Notes: generated by a model not told the origin, from the sequence alone. Positions 25,562 through 38,616 are shown, counted from the stretch's first letter. The stretch is DNA of 64,000 nucleotides from Streptomyces sp. NRRL F-5122 (GCF_001507435.1 NZ_LMWH01000117.1:62001-126000), one strand, 5' to 3'. Made by a program: numbers and translations.

Positions 25562-25990
25562 ATGGCCCGCGTCGACCGGCCCTGGCTGCCGTTCTCCGGC
25601 TTTTCCCGAGCGCTCGCCGGCGTGATCGCCACCGCGGCGTTCGGCCTACCAACAGCGACATCTTGCGGGTCACCTTTACATGGTGCCGCTCCGCGACGCG
25701 GTGTTCACCCTGCTGTCGATCACCGCGCTGGTCGGTTGGCTGGTAGCCCATCAACCGTGGGACCGTCCGCGCAGCGGGATCGCCCGGCAGCAGGCCCGCC
25801 TGTTCAACCTCGTCACCGTGATCATCTTGTTCATCGGCATCGGCTGCCTGTACGCCACGTTGTCCGTGCTCGTCCATATCACCGGGCGTTCCTGCTCGCA
25901 CCGCAGTCGTTGCGCCCTGTTGTCGGGCACCAGCCCGATGCCGGTCATCACCTCTCCCTCGCCCGGTTCATCACGTCCATGGGAACCGGC
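25562..25990 (+). pseudogene. Decayed paralogue of the membrane protein at 24089-25210
   Basis: Frame 1: ARVDRPWLPFSGFSRALAGVIA, equivalent to VRANRPWRLVPGLSKALAAAL in the intact gene. After a frameshift near 25680: LSITALVGWLVAHQPWDR and ARLFNLVTVIILFIGIGCLYA, equivalent to the second and third membrane helices. After another shift near 25890: FLLAPQSLRPVVGHQPDAG and ARFITSMGTGG. The N-terminal domain is absent. At least two frameshifts make it non-functional. Confidence 0.75.
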
Positions 25991-26064
25991 GGCCGTGCTA
26001 TGGGCGCCTGCTGGGACGGCAGTGGGGTGGGCCGGGGGGTGCGCCGGTCCGTCTACGGGGTCCG

Positions 26065-27831
26065 TCAGGGGGCGGGTGAGCGCCGGGACACGGGCCGGCC
26101 CGCCACCGGCCGACGTCCCTCGGGGCCTGCGGTGCGGACCAGGTTGCCCGTCTTTTCCCGGTGCTCGTGCACGAGGCGGATCGCCATGGCACCCTCACCC
26201 GTCGCTGAGGCCACCCGCTTGACCGAGCCGCTCCTGACGTCGCCGGCGGCGAAGACCCCGGGAAGGGTGGTCTCCAGCAACAACGGGCCCCGGCCGAGCG
26301 AGGCCCAACGGGTGGCGTCGGCCGCCGCATGGGCGTCGGCGCCGGTGAGGACGAAGCCCTTCTCGTCCAGGGCCAGCACTCCCCTGAGCCATTCGGTGCG
26401 CGGCCGGGCCCCGATGAACACGAACAGCGCTGCGGCCCGCAACTCCCGGCGCTCACTACTTGCGTTGTCCTCCACCGTCAGCGACTCCAGTTTCTCCTCC
26501 CCGGAGAGGCCCCGGACTTCGGTGTGGAGCAGTACCTCGATCTTCGGGTGCCGTTCCACCTGGTCGACCAGGTAACGCGACATGTCCGCGGTGAGGTCAC
26601 CGCCCCGGACGAGGAGGTGGACCCTTGATGCATGGTTCGCGAGGAACAGCGCCGCCTGCCCGGCGGAGTTCCCTCCGCCGACCACGGCGACCGGATCCGC
26701 CTGGCAGAGACTGGCCTCGTGGATCGTCGCCGCGTAGTAGACGCTGATGCCGTCCAAGCGGTCGATGCCGGGCACTTCGAGCCTGCGGTACCGCACGCCT
26801 GAGGCGAGCACCACGGCGCTCGCCCGGGCCTGGGACCCGTCTGTGAAGGTGACGACGTACCCGTCGTCCTGCGGGGTCAGCTCGCTGACCTGGGCCGGCA
26901 CCATGAGGCGGGCACCGAACTTGTGGGCCTGCAGCACCGCGCGTTCGATGAGCTCGCCCCCGGAGATGCCCGACGGGAAGCCAAGGTAGTTCTCGATGCG
27001 AGACGAGGTTCCGGCTTGGCCTCCGGTGGCCACGGCGTCGACGGTGACCGTGGTGAGGCCGTCGGAGGCACCGTACACGGCGGCGGCGAGTCCCGCGGGG
27101 CCCGCACCGACCACCATCACGTCGCACTGCCCGGTCTCCGGCGAGGGGGCGGGCAACCCGATGAGCCGGGCGAGTTCGGTGTTGCTCGGATTGCGCAGCA
27201 CCCGCTCGCCCTTCCAGATGACCACCGGAGTCTCCTCGGGACGGATGGAGAAACGACGTAGCAGAGCCTCCGCCTCTTTGTCCTTCTCCAGATCCACCCA
27301 GCGGTGGGGCAGCCGGTTGCGGGCGGCGAACTCACGCAGCCGCAGCGTGTCCGGTGAATAGCACGACCCCAGGATCCGGAAGCCGGCGCCGAGGCCGATG
27401 AGCAGATACCTGCGGCCCAGGTAAGCGCGGAGGATCAGGTCGCCGAGGACGGGGTCGCGGCCGACCAGGGCGCGTTGCCGCTCCACGGGTATGGTCAGGA
27501 TCTCGCCCGCCTCGCGCACCACGGCGGTATCGAACGCCGCCTGGCCCTCCAGCAGCCCGAGTTCACCCAGGAACCTGCCGGGTCCGTGCACCGCCACCGT
27601 GCGCTCGTCGGGCCCGCCGTGGTCGTGGAGGATCTCGACGGTCCCGCTGAGGATCGCTAGGAACTCCCGGAACGGCTCGCCCTCGCGGTACAGCACCTCG
27701 CCCTCGGTGGTCCTGCGGCGCTCACCGTGCGCGGTCAGGTCCTCCAGTTGCTCCGGCGCCAAGCGCGGGAAAGCCCCGTACCGGTCCGGTGTCTCGCGGA
27801 CCGCACCATGATTGTGCTCGTCCGTGCTCAT
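26065..27831 (-). CDS. Three-domain flavoprotein: cyclic-nucleotide-binding domain - glutaredoxin-like domain - thioredoxin reductase-like domain
   Basis: A 588-residue protein from ATG 27831. Residues about 12-130 are a cNMP-binding fold (RRRTTEGEVLYREGEPFREFLAILSG in pieces, GPGRFLGELGLLEGQAAFDTA). Residues about 150-222 look glutaredoxin-like (GSCYSPDTLRLREFAARNRLP, PVVIWKGERVLRNPS). Residues about 232-550 are FAD/NADPH oxidoreductase (VMVVGAGPAGLAAAVYGAS, VAVVGGGNSAGQAALFL, PGVFAAGDVRSG). The CxxC of true thioredoxin reductases is missing: that place reads YYAATIHEASLC. Start overlaps the UBP stop (TGATG), so they are co-translated. A truncated paralogue lies at 31273-31662. Probably a redox-stress enzyme or sensor. 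Confidence 0.85.
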   Translation of the reverse strand: MSTDEHNHGAVRETPDRYGAFPRLAPEQLEDLTAHGERRRTTEGEVLYREGEPFREFLAILSGTVEILHDHGGPDERTVAVHGPGRFLGELGLLEGQAAFDTAVVREAGEILTIPVERQRALVGRDPVLGDLILRAYLGRRYLLIGLGAGFRILGSCYSPDTLRLREFAARNRLPHRWVDLEKDKEAEALLRRFSIRPEETPVVIWKGERVLRNPSNTELARLIGLPAPSPETGQCDVMVVGAGPAGLAAAVYGASDGLTTVTVDAVATGGQAGTSSRIENYLGFPSGISGGELIERAVLQAHKFGARLMVPAQVSELTPQDDGYVVTFTDGSQARASAVVLASGVRYRRLEVPGIDRLDGISVYYAATIHEASLCQADPVAVVGGGNSAGQAALFLANHASRVHLLVRGGDLTADMSRYLVDQVERHPKIEVLLHTEVRGLSGEEKLESLTVEDNASSERRELRAAALFVFIGARPRTEWLRGVLALDEKGFVLTGADAHAAADATRWASLGRGPLLLETTLPGVFAAGDVRSGSVKRVASATGEGAMAIRLVHEHREKTGNLVRTAGPEGRRPVAGRPVSRRSPAP

Positions 27832-28094
27832 CAGACCATGGCCTCGTGGACGTAGCACCAGCGCCAGTCCTCTCCCGGCTGGAAGGACTGCACCACGGGG
27901 TGATTGGCGCTGCCCGCGTGCCGCCTGGCATGCTTGAGGGGCGAGGAGTCGCAGCAGCCGACGTGGCCGCAGGTGAGGCAGAGCCGCAGATGCACCCAAG
28001 GGGAATGCTCCATGAGGCACTCCTCACAGCCCTCCGGGGTACGAGGAGTCACTGGGCGCACCATCGCCAGGTGCGGGTCGGGAATCGTGGCCAT
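27831..28094 (-). CDS. UBP-type zinc finger protein
   Basis: An 87-residue protein made almost entirely of a UBP-type zinc finger: EGCEECLMEHSPWVHLRLCLTCGHVGCCDSS in pieces, then HARRHAGSANHPVVQSFQPGEDWRWCYVHE. All Cys and His ligands expected of the family are present. In eukaryotes this finger binds the ubiquitin C-terminus; bacterial copies are of unknown function but commonly sit beside flavoproteins of the CNB-TrxR type, as here. AAGGAG precedes ATG 28094, and the stop overlaps the next start. Confidence 0.88.
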   Translation of the reverse strand: MATIPDPHLAMVRPVTPRTPEGCEECLMEHSPWVHLRLCLTCGHVGCCDSSPLKHARRHAGSANHPVVQSFQPGEDWRWCYVHEAMV

Positions 28095-28123
28095 GAGAGT
28101 GCTCCTTCCGTGGGCGGGACCGC

Positions 28124-29024
28124 TCAGCCGCGGCCCGCGATGGTCTCCTCCACCCAGCGGCTCAGCCCCGGGGCGGGGACGCCCGACGGGACATCTCCCC
28201 TCCCGTATCGAGCTGGACCAGGGTCGGCACCGCCACGACTTGGAACCGCTGCGCGAGCGCCGGCGACCGGTCGATGTCGACCTTTTGACGAGCTTGAGCT
28301 CGCCAGGCGGGTGCCCGAGTTCACCTCGGTCTTGACTCTTTCCACAGCCTCGAACAGCCGCTGCAGCGCGTGTTGGGGCCTTGCGCAGCTCGTGGCCGTT
28401 CTCCTGCTGGAACTCGTCGGCGGATGGTCCACCAGGCGCCGGTCGGAGCCATCGCCGCACAGGTTGCTGTCGTTCGCCGTGGACCGCACATCGACCAGGC
28501 CATCGCTGACGTCGACCAGACCGACGTCGAAGGTACCGCCGACCAGGCCGAAGACGAGGCTGGTCTCGTGCTGCCTCTTGTCCATACCGAAGGCAAGGTG
28601 CGGCCGCGGTCAGCTCGTTGATCGCGCAGCACGTCGAGGCCCGCTGGGTCCGGCCTCCGTAGGTCGCCGCGCGCTCCCTCCGGCGCGCACAGCTTGTCGC
28701 GGATCCTGACGCACGCGTTGCCGTGCTCGTCGGGGACGATTTCGGAACCGTCAGCCTTGGCCTCGTCGTGGGCTTCGTCGAGGCAGCGGACGGGGAAACA
28801 ATTAGCGGGGTAGATGGCTCCTTTCGGGTTGGGGATCGCCTGCATGCGGGCGATCTGGCCGACAAGGGGTTCGCCAGTGGGGGTGAAGGCGACGACTGAC
28901 GGGGTGGTGGTATGGCTGCCCGCGGCGTCGGTGATGACCGCTGCCTCCCCGCCCTGCCAGGCGACGTCACGGAATTGTTCGTGCCGAGGTCGATTCCGAC
29001 TGCCTCGGCCGTTGGAGGCCTCAT
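28124..29024 (-). pseudogene. dnaK'-trx' fusion pseudogene
   Basis: Starts with an intact signal (AGGAG, ATG 29024) and reads [12 protein letters not shown], frameshift, GGEAAVITDAAGSHTTTPSV and VGQIARMQAIPNPKGAIYP, LDEAHDEAKADG, then a deletion of about 50 DnaK residues, MDKRQHETSLVFGLVGGTFD, DVRSTANDSN, and [18 protein letters not shown]. At about 28320 it passes straight into thioredoxin: GELKLVK, frameshift, VDIDRSPALAQRFQVVAVP, another shift, LSRWVEETIAGRG, stop. So DnaK codons 1 to about 300 are joined to the last 70 codons of trx, with everything between lost. The UBP gene follows after 29 bp. Confidence 0.85.
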
Positions 29025-29440
29025 TCGTCGAAACTCCTGGTACTGGGGTGGGCCAGCAGCGCCGCGTGCGGCAACAATGGCCAAACGGTTCACCGGCCGA
29101 GAGCAGGACGCGTCGAGACCGGCTTCCCGGGCTTTTGGGCACTCCAACCGGTCCGGCGTCGCGGCGCCAGGGTTCATGCGGCCTACGCCCGCCCGGGCCC
29201 GAATTCACCGGGCTGTCCAAGTCGGCCAACACAAACAAAGATAGCAAAAATAGGCACACCCGCGGGTTCACACGCCTGTCCAATTATCCCGGGCAATGGG
29301 ACGCCTGGGCCTGGCAGGGTAATTCAGGAAGGCTAATTGGTCCCGACATGCGCATGCGTTCCCGCGCCCCGTCGGCCAGGCTGACTGGGAAGCCCAGGCG
29401 CCGGGAGCCACCCCAGCGCCCGCCACCGGAGGTTGCCGTC
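29025..29440. other. Promoter region between the dnaK' remnant and DUF1931 gene
   Basis: No gene called. An A-rich patch at 29220-29260 (ACAAACAAAGATAGC) is atypical for this DNA and may belong to a promoter. No HAIR (CTTGAGT-N7-ACTCAAG) or CIRCE element was seen upstream of either dnaK copy. Confidence 0.4.
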
Positions 29441-29890
29441 ATGACCGTGATGTCCATCGCCAGGTTCGAAAGGTTCTTCCGCGCGGCCGCGGGGCTGGAC
29501 GTCGACAAGAACGATCTCAAGCGCTATAGCGACTTCGTCGACGCCAAGCTCTACGACCTGCTGACTGTCGCCCAAGCCACGGCCAAGGCCAACGGGCGCG
29601 ACATCATCCGGACCTGTGACCTACCGATCACGAAAGGCTTGCAGGAGAGCATCCACCACTTCCAGAAGATCGACCAGGAAGTAGAACTCAAGCCGATCCT
29701 GGAACAGCTCGCCACCCACCCCGCTCTGGACCGCACGCCCGACGAGGAGACCGAGGCTGCCTATCCGGACATCATCGGCGGACTCAGCCTGGCCCTCGCC
29801 CAGACCTTCAAGATCCTCCACCCCGACCTGAAGAACCCCCAGACCCAGCACTGGGACGAGGCCCGAGCCCTCTTCGACCTGCTGTTGTGA
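29441..29890 (+). CDS. DUF1931 family histone-fold protein
   Basis: A 149-residue protein. ATG 29441 follows GGAGG by 8 nt. Two tandem histone-fold-like halves are visible: MSIARFERFFRAAAGLDVDKND, KRYSDFVDAKLYDLLTVAQ, GRDIIRTCDLPITKGLQ, then the second half with PALDRTPDEETEAAYPDI and GGLSLALAQTFKILHPDL. DUF1931 proteins have two pseudo-dimeric histone folds and are found in archaea and some bacteria. Whether they bind DNA is unclear. It stands alone on the plus strand between the two chaperone/redox segments. Confidence 0.85.
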   Translation: MTVMSIARFERFFRAAAGLDVDKNDLKRYSDFVDAKLYDLLTVAQATAKANGRDIIRTCDLPITKGLQESIHHFQKIDQEVELKPILEQLATHPALDRTPDEETEAAYPDIIGGLSLALAQTFKILHPDLKNPQTQHWDEARALFDLLL

Positions 29891-30274
29891 GTGGCAACCG
29901 GACCCGGTGGCGCAGGCCACCGCCCAACAACGTCACCGCTATGCCTCCTCGGCTGCCGCAACGATCCTGCTGGCCTGCTCCCGGACCTCATTCACGTGCA
30001 GGGTGCTGTGCCGCCAAGAGTTCCACCAACAGCGCCAGGCTGCCCAGGGCACCGCTGTAGCGCCGCGTCCACAGTCGAACTCCTCCGAGTCCCGGTCGGA
30101 CAGGGGCTCCGCAGTCTCGACGCGGCGGTTGTCACCTGCTGGTCGCCGAGTGCCTGACCGGCAAGGCGGGCCGCGCGGGCCGGCGTCTTGCGTCGACCCT
30201 TCTCGTCGCCTTCCGTCTTCTTGCGCACCGTGACGTACCCCCGTTCCTTGCCGGGCGGTTCGGTTGCCGAGCGC
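29891..30274. other. Probably decayed coding DNA (minus strand)
   Basis: Minus-strand frames have coding-like composition: from 30228 RKKTEGDEKGRRKTPARAAR, and in other frames LALLVELLAAQHPA and EVREQASRIVAAAEEA. Together they suggest one broken gene of about 100 codons, but the family could not be identified. The KTPARAARLAGQAL start vaguely recalls GvpO-like proteins; this is weak. Confidence 0.3.
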
Positions 30275-30703
30275 CTACGGCATCACGGATGCCAGCGATT
30301 TCGGCAAACCGGATTTGAGGTGGTCCCCCTCGCCTTCGCTGACGTGGCGTTCCAGAGCCTCCAGCACGGTGTGCACGACTCGTTCGATACCACCGTCGAC
30401 CGCGTAGGGAAAGTCGTCCCGGACACGCTGGAGGAATTCCTCGCCGCTCAGTTTCACTGGAGTCTCGGACGGCCTCCATCCGTCGTAGTAGATGCCGCGG
30501 ATCAGGGTCGGAAGCTGCGCCCCGAAGTGCGCAGCCCCGTCGACGGAGAGCCGGTCCCGTAGCAGGTGTAGGACGGCGCGCAGTGCGGCGTAGGACTGCT
30601 TCCGGCGTTCCTTGGGCCATCCGTTGGCCTGCTCGATTTCCCTGAGGAGCCGGTTAGCCCTATCCACCATGGTGTCGAACGAGGAGAAACCCGTTTCGGT
30701 CAT
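30275..30703 (-). CDS. DUF2267 domain protein
   Basis: A 142-residue all-helical protein: FDTMVDRANRLLREIEQANG, RKQSYAALRAVLHLLRDRLS, AAHFGAQLPTLIRGIYYDGW and GEEFLQRVRDDFPYAVDGG are the consecutive DUF2267 blocks. Many DUF2267 genes accompany Hsp20 and other general stress genes, as here (72 bp after hsp20, same strand). Molecular function unknown. Probably the last gene of the chaperone operon. Confidence 0.85.
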   Translation of the reverse strand: MTETGFSSFDTMVDRANRLLREIEQANGWPKERRKQSYAALRAVLHLLRDRLSVDGAAHFGAQLPTLIRGIYYDGWRPSETPVKLSGEEFLQRVRDDFPYAVDGGIERVVHTVLEALERHVSEGEGDHLKSGLPKSLASVMP

Positions 30704-30775
30704 CTCATGGCCCCTTTCGCTCCCGGAGCGCCCGGCGGTGCCGGACCGTTGTCCCGCACCGCCGAGCTCCTCGGC

Positions 30776-31276
30776 TCAACGACCGCCGCTCTCGCCGCGC
30801 TCGCCGCTCTCGGTGATCTGGACGTGACGGGGCTTGGCGACCTCCGCCTTGGGGACGGTGACCGTAAGCACACCGCCCGACATCTCCGCCTTGACCTTTT
30901 CGGCGTCCACCTCTCCGGGCAGCCGCAGCCGGTACTCGAAGGCACCGGTCCGGCGGGTACCACGTCGCAGGACGCCCTTGCGCTCCTTTTCCTTGATCTC
31001 TCCGGTGACCACCAGTTCCTGTCCGTTGGCCTCGACGTCGATGTCCTTGCTCTTGACGCCAGGAAGTTCGATCTCGACCTCAAAGGCGTCATCGGTCTCC
31101 GTGACGTCCGCGAGGGGGGTCCACGCGGCCACGGGCGCGGCGCCGCCCACCGTGGATTCGAGCAATCCGCTCATCTGGTTGAGCAGCTCGTCGAATTCCA
31201 TCAGCGGATTGCGGGCCCACCCAACGGGCCGCTCCGTCGTTCCGCCACCGCGGTGGCGCCGGACGGGCAAGGTCAT
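30776..31276 (-). CDS. Hsp20/alpha-crystallin small heat-shock protein
   Basis: A 166-residue small heat-shock protein, an ATP-independent holdase. N-terminal arm to about residue 50, with MEFDELLNQMSGLLE; the alpha-crystallin domain reads WTPLADVTETDDAFEVEIEL, PGVKSKDIDVEANGQELVVTG, FEYRLRLPGEVDAEKVKAEM (typical FxRxxxLP-type strand) and GVLTVTVPK. Its ATG overlaps the stop of the truncated CNB-TrxR frame (ATGA), so it is in the same operon as trx and clpB. Confidence 0.92.
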   Translation of the reverse strand: MTLPVRRHRGGGTTERPVGWARNPLMEFDELLNQMSGLLESTVGGAAPVAAWTPLADVTETDDAFEVEIELPGVKSKDIDVEANGQELVVTGEIKEKERKGVLRRGTRRTGAFEYRLRLPGEVDAEKVKAEMSGGVLTVTVPKAEVAKPRHVQITESGERGESGGR

Positions 31277-31662
31277 CGCCCATCACCTCCGTCTTCTCGT
31301 GGGTTCGCGGCCGTACCGCCTTCTTCGCCCGGCACGGCGGACCGGCCGGTCGGAGCATTGACGTCATCGGGCAGGCTTTGCGCACGCGATTCGCGGACCG
31401 CCTCGCGCAGTGCCTTACGGAAGCGTCCAGCGCCCCATGCCCGTCCTCCCCCCACGGTCCGCTCGAGATCTTCGCGTCTAGTCGGGCCGCGCTCGGCGGG
31501 AGCCTGGGAGCTGATCAGGATCTGACCGGCGTGAACTGCCTGGTGGCGGCCATGACCGGCGGGTGGGCCGATCTGTTCGTCCGTCAGCCGGGGATACGCC
31601 CCGTAAAAATCCGGAGTCTCGGGGACTGCCGTTCCGTGGGGCTTCCGAGGTGGCCGGCCCAT
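31273..31662 (-). pseudogene. Truncated remnant of a CNB-TrxR flavoprotein gene
   Basis: The first 40 codons match the N-terminus of the intact flavoprotein at 26065-27831: HGTAVPETPDFYGAYPRLTDEQ against HGAVRETPDRYGAFPRLAPEQ. The rest (about 90 codons) has no cNMP-binding motif, no FAD loop and only Arg/Gly-rich reading. The reading frame is open over its whole length, has a good ribosome binding site (GGAGG 9 nt before ATG 31662) and overlaps hsp20 by ATGA, so a 129-residue product may still be made, perhaps just for coupling. Confidence 0.7.
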
Positions 31663-31667
31663 CGTGT

Positions 31668-32122
31668 TCATCCTCCTGCACTGGTTTGCCGGCCCGCCAC
31701 CGCCTGCTCAACCCACGACCGCAGGACGTGCGCGGGTGCCGCGCCGGTCTGCCGGGCGACCGTCTCGCCATGGTCGAGGACGAGCAGGGTCGGCACCGCC
31801 TGCACCTGGAACCGCCGGCCGACCCGGGGGTTCTTGTCGACGTCGACCTTGACGAGCTTGATCCGTCCGGCGAGCTCCCGGGCGACCTGTTCGAGGGCGG
31901 GGCTGACCATACGGCAGGGGCCGCACCAGGTTGCCCAGAGATCGACCACGACGGGCGGGGCGGCGTTGTCGGCGACCTCGGCGAAGTCGTCGTCGCTCGC
32001 GTCGACGATCCAGGGCAGGGCCTGCTTGCAGTGACCGCACTTGGGGCGGCCCTCTGCGGCCACGGGCACCCGGTTGGTGCGCCCGCAGTTCGGACAACTG
32101 ACGGTCGCCGCCTGCATCGTGC

Positions 32123-32126
<4 letters not shown>
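31668..32126 (-). CDS. trxA: Thioredoxin with N-terminal zinc ribbon (Trx2/TrxC type)
   Basis: A 152-residue thioredoxin. N-terminal zinc ribbon [11 protein letters not shown]...CGHCKQ (residues about 11-35, two CxxC pairs), then the Trx fold with active site [15 protein letters not shown] at about residues 68-82, cis-proline loop [13 protein letters not shown] and the closing helix. The zinc ribbon is the hallmark of Trx2-type thioredoxins, which respond to oxidative stress. Start overlaps the clpB stop and the end overlaps the next frame, so it is tightly coupled. A decayed copy of its 3' half is fused to dnaK' at 28124-28320. Confidence 0.92.
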
Positions 32127-36116
<3,990 letters not shown>

Positions 36117-36701
36117 TCACTCCCGCTTCGCGACAGTCACGGCGGCCGGCCTCAGCTGCCGTTCGACCTCGCCGTAGCCGGGGCGCAGCACCTCGACGAC
36201 CGTGCCCGGTGGGGCGTCGGGGTCCTGGACCACGCCGACGACCTCGTGTCGGGAGGGGTCGAACGGGACGCCGGTCTCGGCGTGACGCTCGTAGCCGAGG
36301 CGTTCGAGGATGGACACGGCCTGGTCGCGCACAGCGCGGACCCCCTCGACGATCGCCCCGGGGTCGGAGCCCGCGTGGTTTAGGGCCAGTTCGAGGTTGT
36401 CTACGACGGGAAGGAAGGCCGCAGCCGTGCGGGCGCGTTCGACCGCGCGCTCCCGGTCCAGTTCCCTGGCGTGACGCTTGCGAAGATTGTCGAGGTCGGC
36501 GAGGGCACGACGCCAGCGGTCCTCGACCTCTTTCAGCGCGGCCGCGTACTCGTCTTCGGCCCCGGCCGGACCGGTGGCCGCGTCGGGCCCCGGTTCGGCC
36601 TCCGTGGCCGGCGACGCGGGCTCAGGCAGGTCGCCCTGCGACGGTTGTGCGGCGCCTTCGGGCGGCAGGTCGGACGCTCGGTCCTGGGGGGGGATCGGCA
36701 T
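36117..36701 (-). CDS. grpE: GrpE nucleotide exchange factor
   Basis: A 194-residue GrpE. Disordered acidic N-terminus to about residue 48, then the long dimerising helix (EYAAALKEVEDRWRRALADLDNLRKRHARELDRE in pieces), and the beta domain with FLPVVDNLELALNHAGSDP, GVPFDPSRHEVVGVVQD and GTVVEVLRPGYGEVERQLRPA, matching the GrpE signature. It resets DnaK by ADP release. It sits 10 bp after dnaK and 6 bp before dnaJ. Confidence 0.94.
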   Translation of the reverse strand: MPIPPQDRASDLPPEGAAQPSQGDLPEPASPATEAEPGPDAATGPAGAEDEYAAALKEVEDRWRRALADLDNLRKRHARELDRERAVERARTAAAFLPVVDNLELALNHAGSDPGAIVEGVRAVRDQAVSILERLGYERHAETGVPFDPSRHEVVGVVQDPDAPPGTVVEVLRPGYGEVERQLRPAAVTVAKRE

Positions 36702-36711
36702 GGCGGGTACC

Positions 36712-38616
36712 TCAGCCCTTGTCGAACTCGGCGTCGATCACGTCTTCGTCGGCGCCGGCACCGCCCTGCCCGGAGCCGTCCGGCCCGGTGGTGTCCGACG
36801 GACCACTCGCCGCCGCGGCTCCGGCCTGGTGGGCGGCGAGCCCGGCGTAGATCTGCTGGAGTTCGGAAATCAGCGGCCTGACCTTGTCCACTCCAGCCTC
36901 GTTCTTGACCGCGTCGCGGGCCTCTGCCACCAGCATCTCGGCTCGCGCCTTTTCGTGCGCGGGCGCTGCGTCGCCCAGTTCGGTGAGACGCTTCTCGACC
37001 TGGTAGGCGATCGCGTCGAGTTCGTTACGGGCGTCGACGGCCTCGCGGAGTACCTGGTCCTGGCCCCGGTTGCTTTCGGCCTCCTGGACCATGCGTTCGA
37101 CCTCACTGCGGTCGAGGTTGGAGCTCTCGCTGATGGTGATGCCCTGTTCCTTGCCAGTGTCCCGGTCGCGGGCCTTGACGTTGAGGATGCCATTGGCGTC
37201 GACGTCGAAGGTGACCTCGATCTGCGGTTCGCCCCGCGGCGCCGGCCGGATGTCGGTGAGCTGGAACCGGCCCAGCACCCGGTTGTCGGCGGCCCGTTCG
37301 CGCTCGCCCTGGAGGACCACCACATCGACGGCCGGCTGGTTGTCCTCAGCGGTGGAGAAGGTCTCCGTACGGCGCACCGGGATGGTGGTGTTCCGCTCGA
37401 TGATCTTCGTCATCACTCCGCCGCGCGTCTCCACGCCCAGCGACAAGGGTGTGACGTCGAGCAGCAGGACGTCCTTGACCTCGCCCTTGAGCACTCCAGC
37501 CTGGATCGCGGCGCCCAGCGCCACGACCTCATCGGGGTTGACACTCATGTTGGGTTCCTTGCCACCCGTCAGCCGGCGGACCAGGGCCTGGACCGCCGGG
37601 ATACGTGTGGAACCGCCCACGAGGATGACCTCGTCGATGTCGCTCTCGCCGACCTTGGCGTCAGCCATGGCCTGCTGGACCGGTCCCAGACACCGCTCCA
37701 CCAGGTCGCCGCTGATCTGCTCGAACGTGGACCGCATGATCGAGGCGGTGAGGTGCTTGGGGCCCGACGCGTCGGCGGTGATGAACGGCAGGCTGACCTG
37801 CGTCTGCGTCACCGAACTGAGCTCGGTCTTGGCCTTCTCCGCCGCCTCGAACAGTCGCTGCAGCGCCTGCGGGTCCTTGCGCAGGTCGATGCCGTTCTCC
37901 TTCTGGAAGTCGTCCGCGAGGTAATCCACCAGACGCCGGTCGAAGTCGTCGCCGCCCAGGTGACTGTCGCCGGCGGTGGAGCGCACCTCCACCACGCCGT
38001 CGCCGACGTCGAGGATGCTCACGTCGAAGGTGCCGCCGCCCAGGTCGAAGACGAGGACGGTCTCATGCTGCTTCTTGTCCATGCCGTACGCGAGGGCAGC
38101 CGCCGTCGGCTCGTTGATGATCCGCAACACCTCCAGGCCCGCGATCCGTCCGGCGTCCTTGGTGGCGGTCCGCTGAGCGTCGTTGAAGTACGCGGGCACC
38201 GTGATGACCGCCTCCGTGACCCGTTCCCCCAGCTGCTTGGAGGCGTCGTCAGCGAGTTTGCGCAGCACCTGTGCGCTGATCTCCTCAGGCGCGTACAGCT
38301 TGTCCCGCACCTTGAAGCGGGCCGCCCCGCCGTCGCCCTCGACGACGTCGTACGCCACCGCCTTGGCCTCGTCGGAGATCTCGTCGAAGTGCCGGCCGAT
38401 GAACCGCTTGGCCGAGTAGATGGTGCCCTTCGGGTTGAGGATCGCCTGGCGCCGGGCCAGCTGGCCCACCAGTCGCTCGCCGGTGTCGGTGAAGGCCACC
38501 ACGGACGGTGTCGTGCGGTTGCCCTCGCTGTTGGGCACGACTGATGGCTCGCCGCCCTCCCACACAGCTATCACCGAGTTGGTGGTGCCCAGGTCGATGC
38601 CCACTGCCTTCGCCAT
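36712..38616 (-). CDS. dnaK: DnaK chaperone (Hsp70)
   Basis: A 634-residue Hsp70. ATPase domain motifs: [18 protein letters not shown] (phosphate 1), [19 protein letters not shown] (phosphate 2), [20 protein letters not shown] adenosine loop and the linker [19 protein letters not shown]; the substrate-binding domain and lid follow, ending in the Gly-rich tail with [15 protein letters not shown] 38616 is set by AGGAGGAGAT just upstream. It is the first gene of the operon. Streptomyces usually has a housekeeping dnaK elsewhere repressed by HspR through HAIR sites; none is visible here, so this is likely a second, differently regulated system. Confidence 0.96.
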   Translation of the reverse strand: MAKAVGIDLGTTNSVIAVWEGGEPSVVPNSEGNRTTPSVVAFTDTGERLVGQLARRQAILNPKGTIYSAKRFIGRHFDEISDEAKAVAYDVVEGDGGAARFKVRDKLYAPEEISAQVLRKLADDASKQLGERVTEAVITVPAYFNDAQRTATKDAGRIAGLEVLRIINEPTAAALAYGMDKKQHETVLVFDLGGGTFDVSILDVGDGVVEVRSTAGDSHLGGDDFDRRLVDYLADDFQKENGIDLRKDPQALQRLFEAAEKAKTELSSVTQTQVSLPFITADASGPKHLTASIMRSTFEQISGDLVERCLGPVQQAMADAKVGESDIDEVILVGGSTRIPAVQALVRRLTGGKEPNMSVNPDEVVALGAAIQAGVLKGEVKDVLLLDVTPLSLGVETRGGVMTKIIERNTTIPVRRTETFSTAEDNQPAVDVVVLQGERERAADNRVLGRFQLTDIRPAPRGEPQIEVTFDVDANGILNVKARDRDTGKEQGITISESSNLDRSEVERMVQEAESNRGQDQVLREAVDARNELDAIAYQVEKRLTELGDAAPAHEKARAEMLVAEARDAVKNEAGVDKVRPLISELQQIYAGLAAHQAGAAAASGPSDTTGPDGSGQGGAGADEDVIDAEFDKG

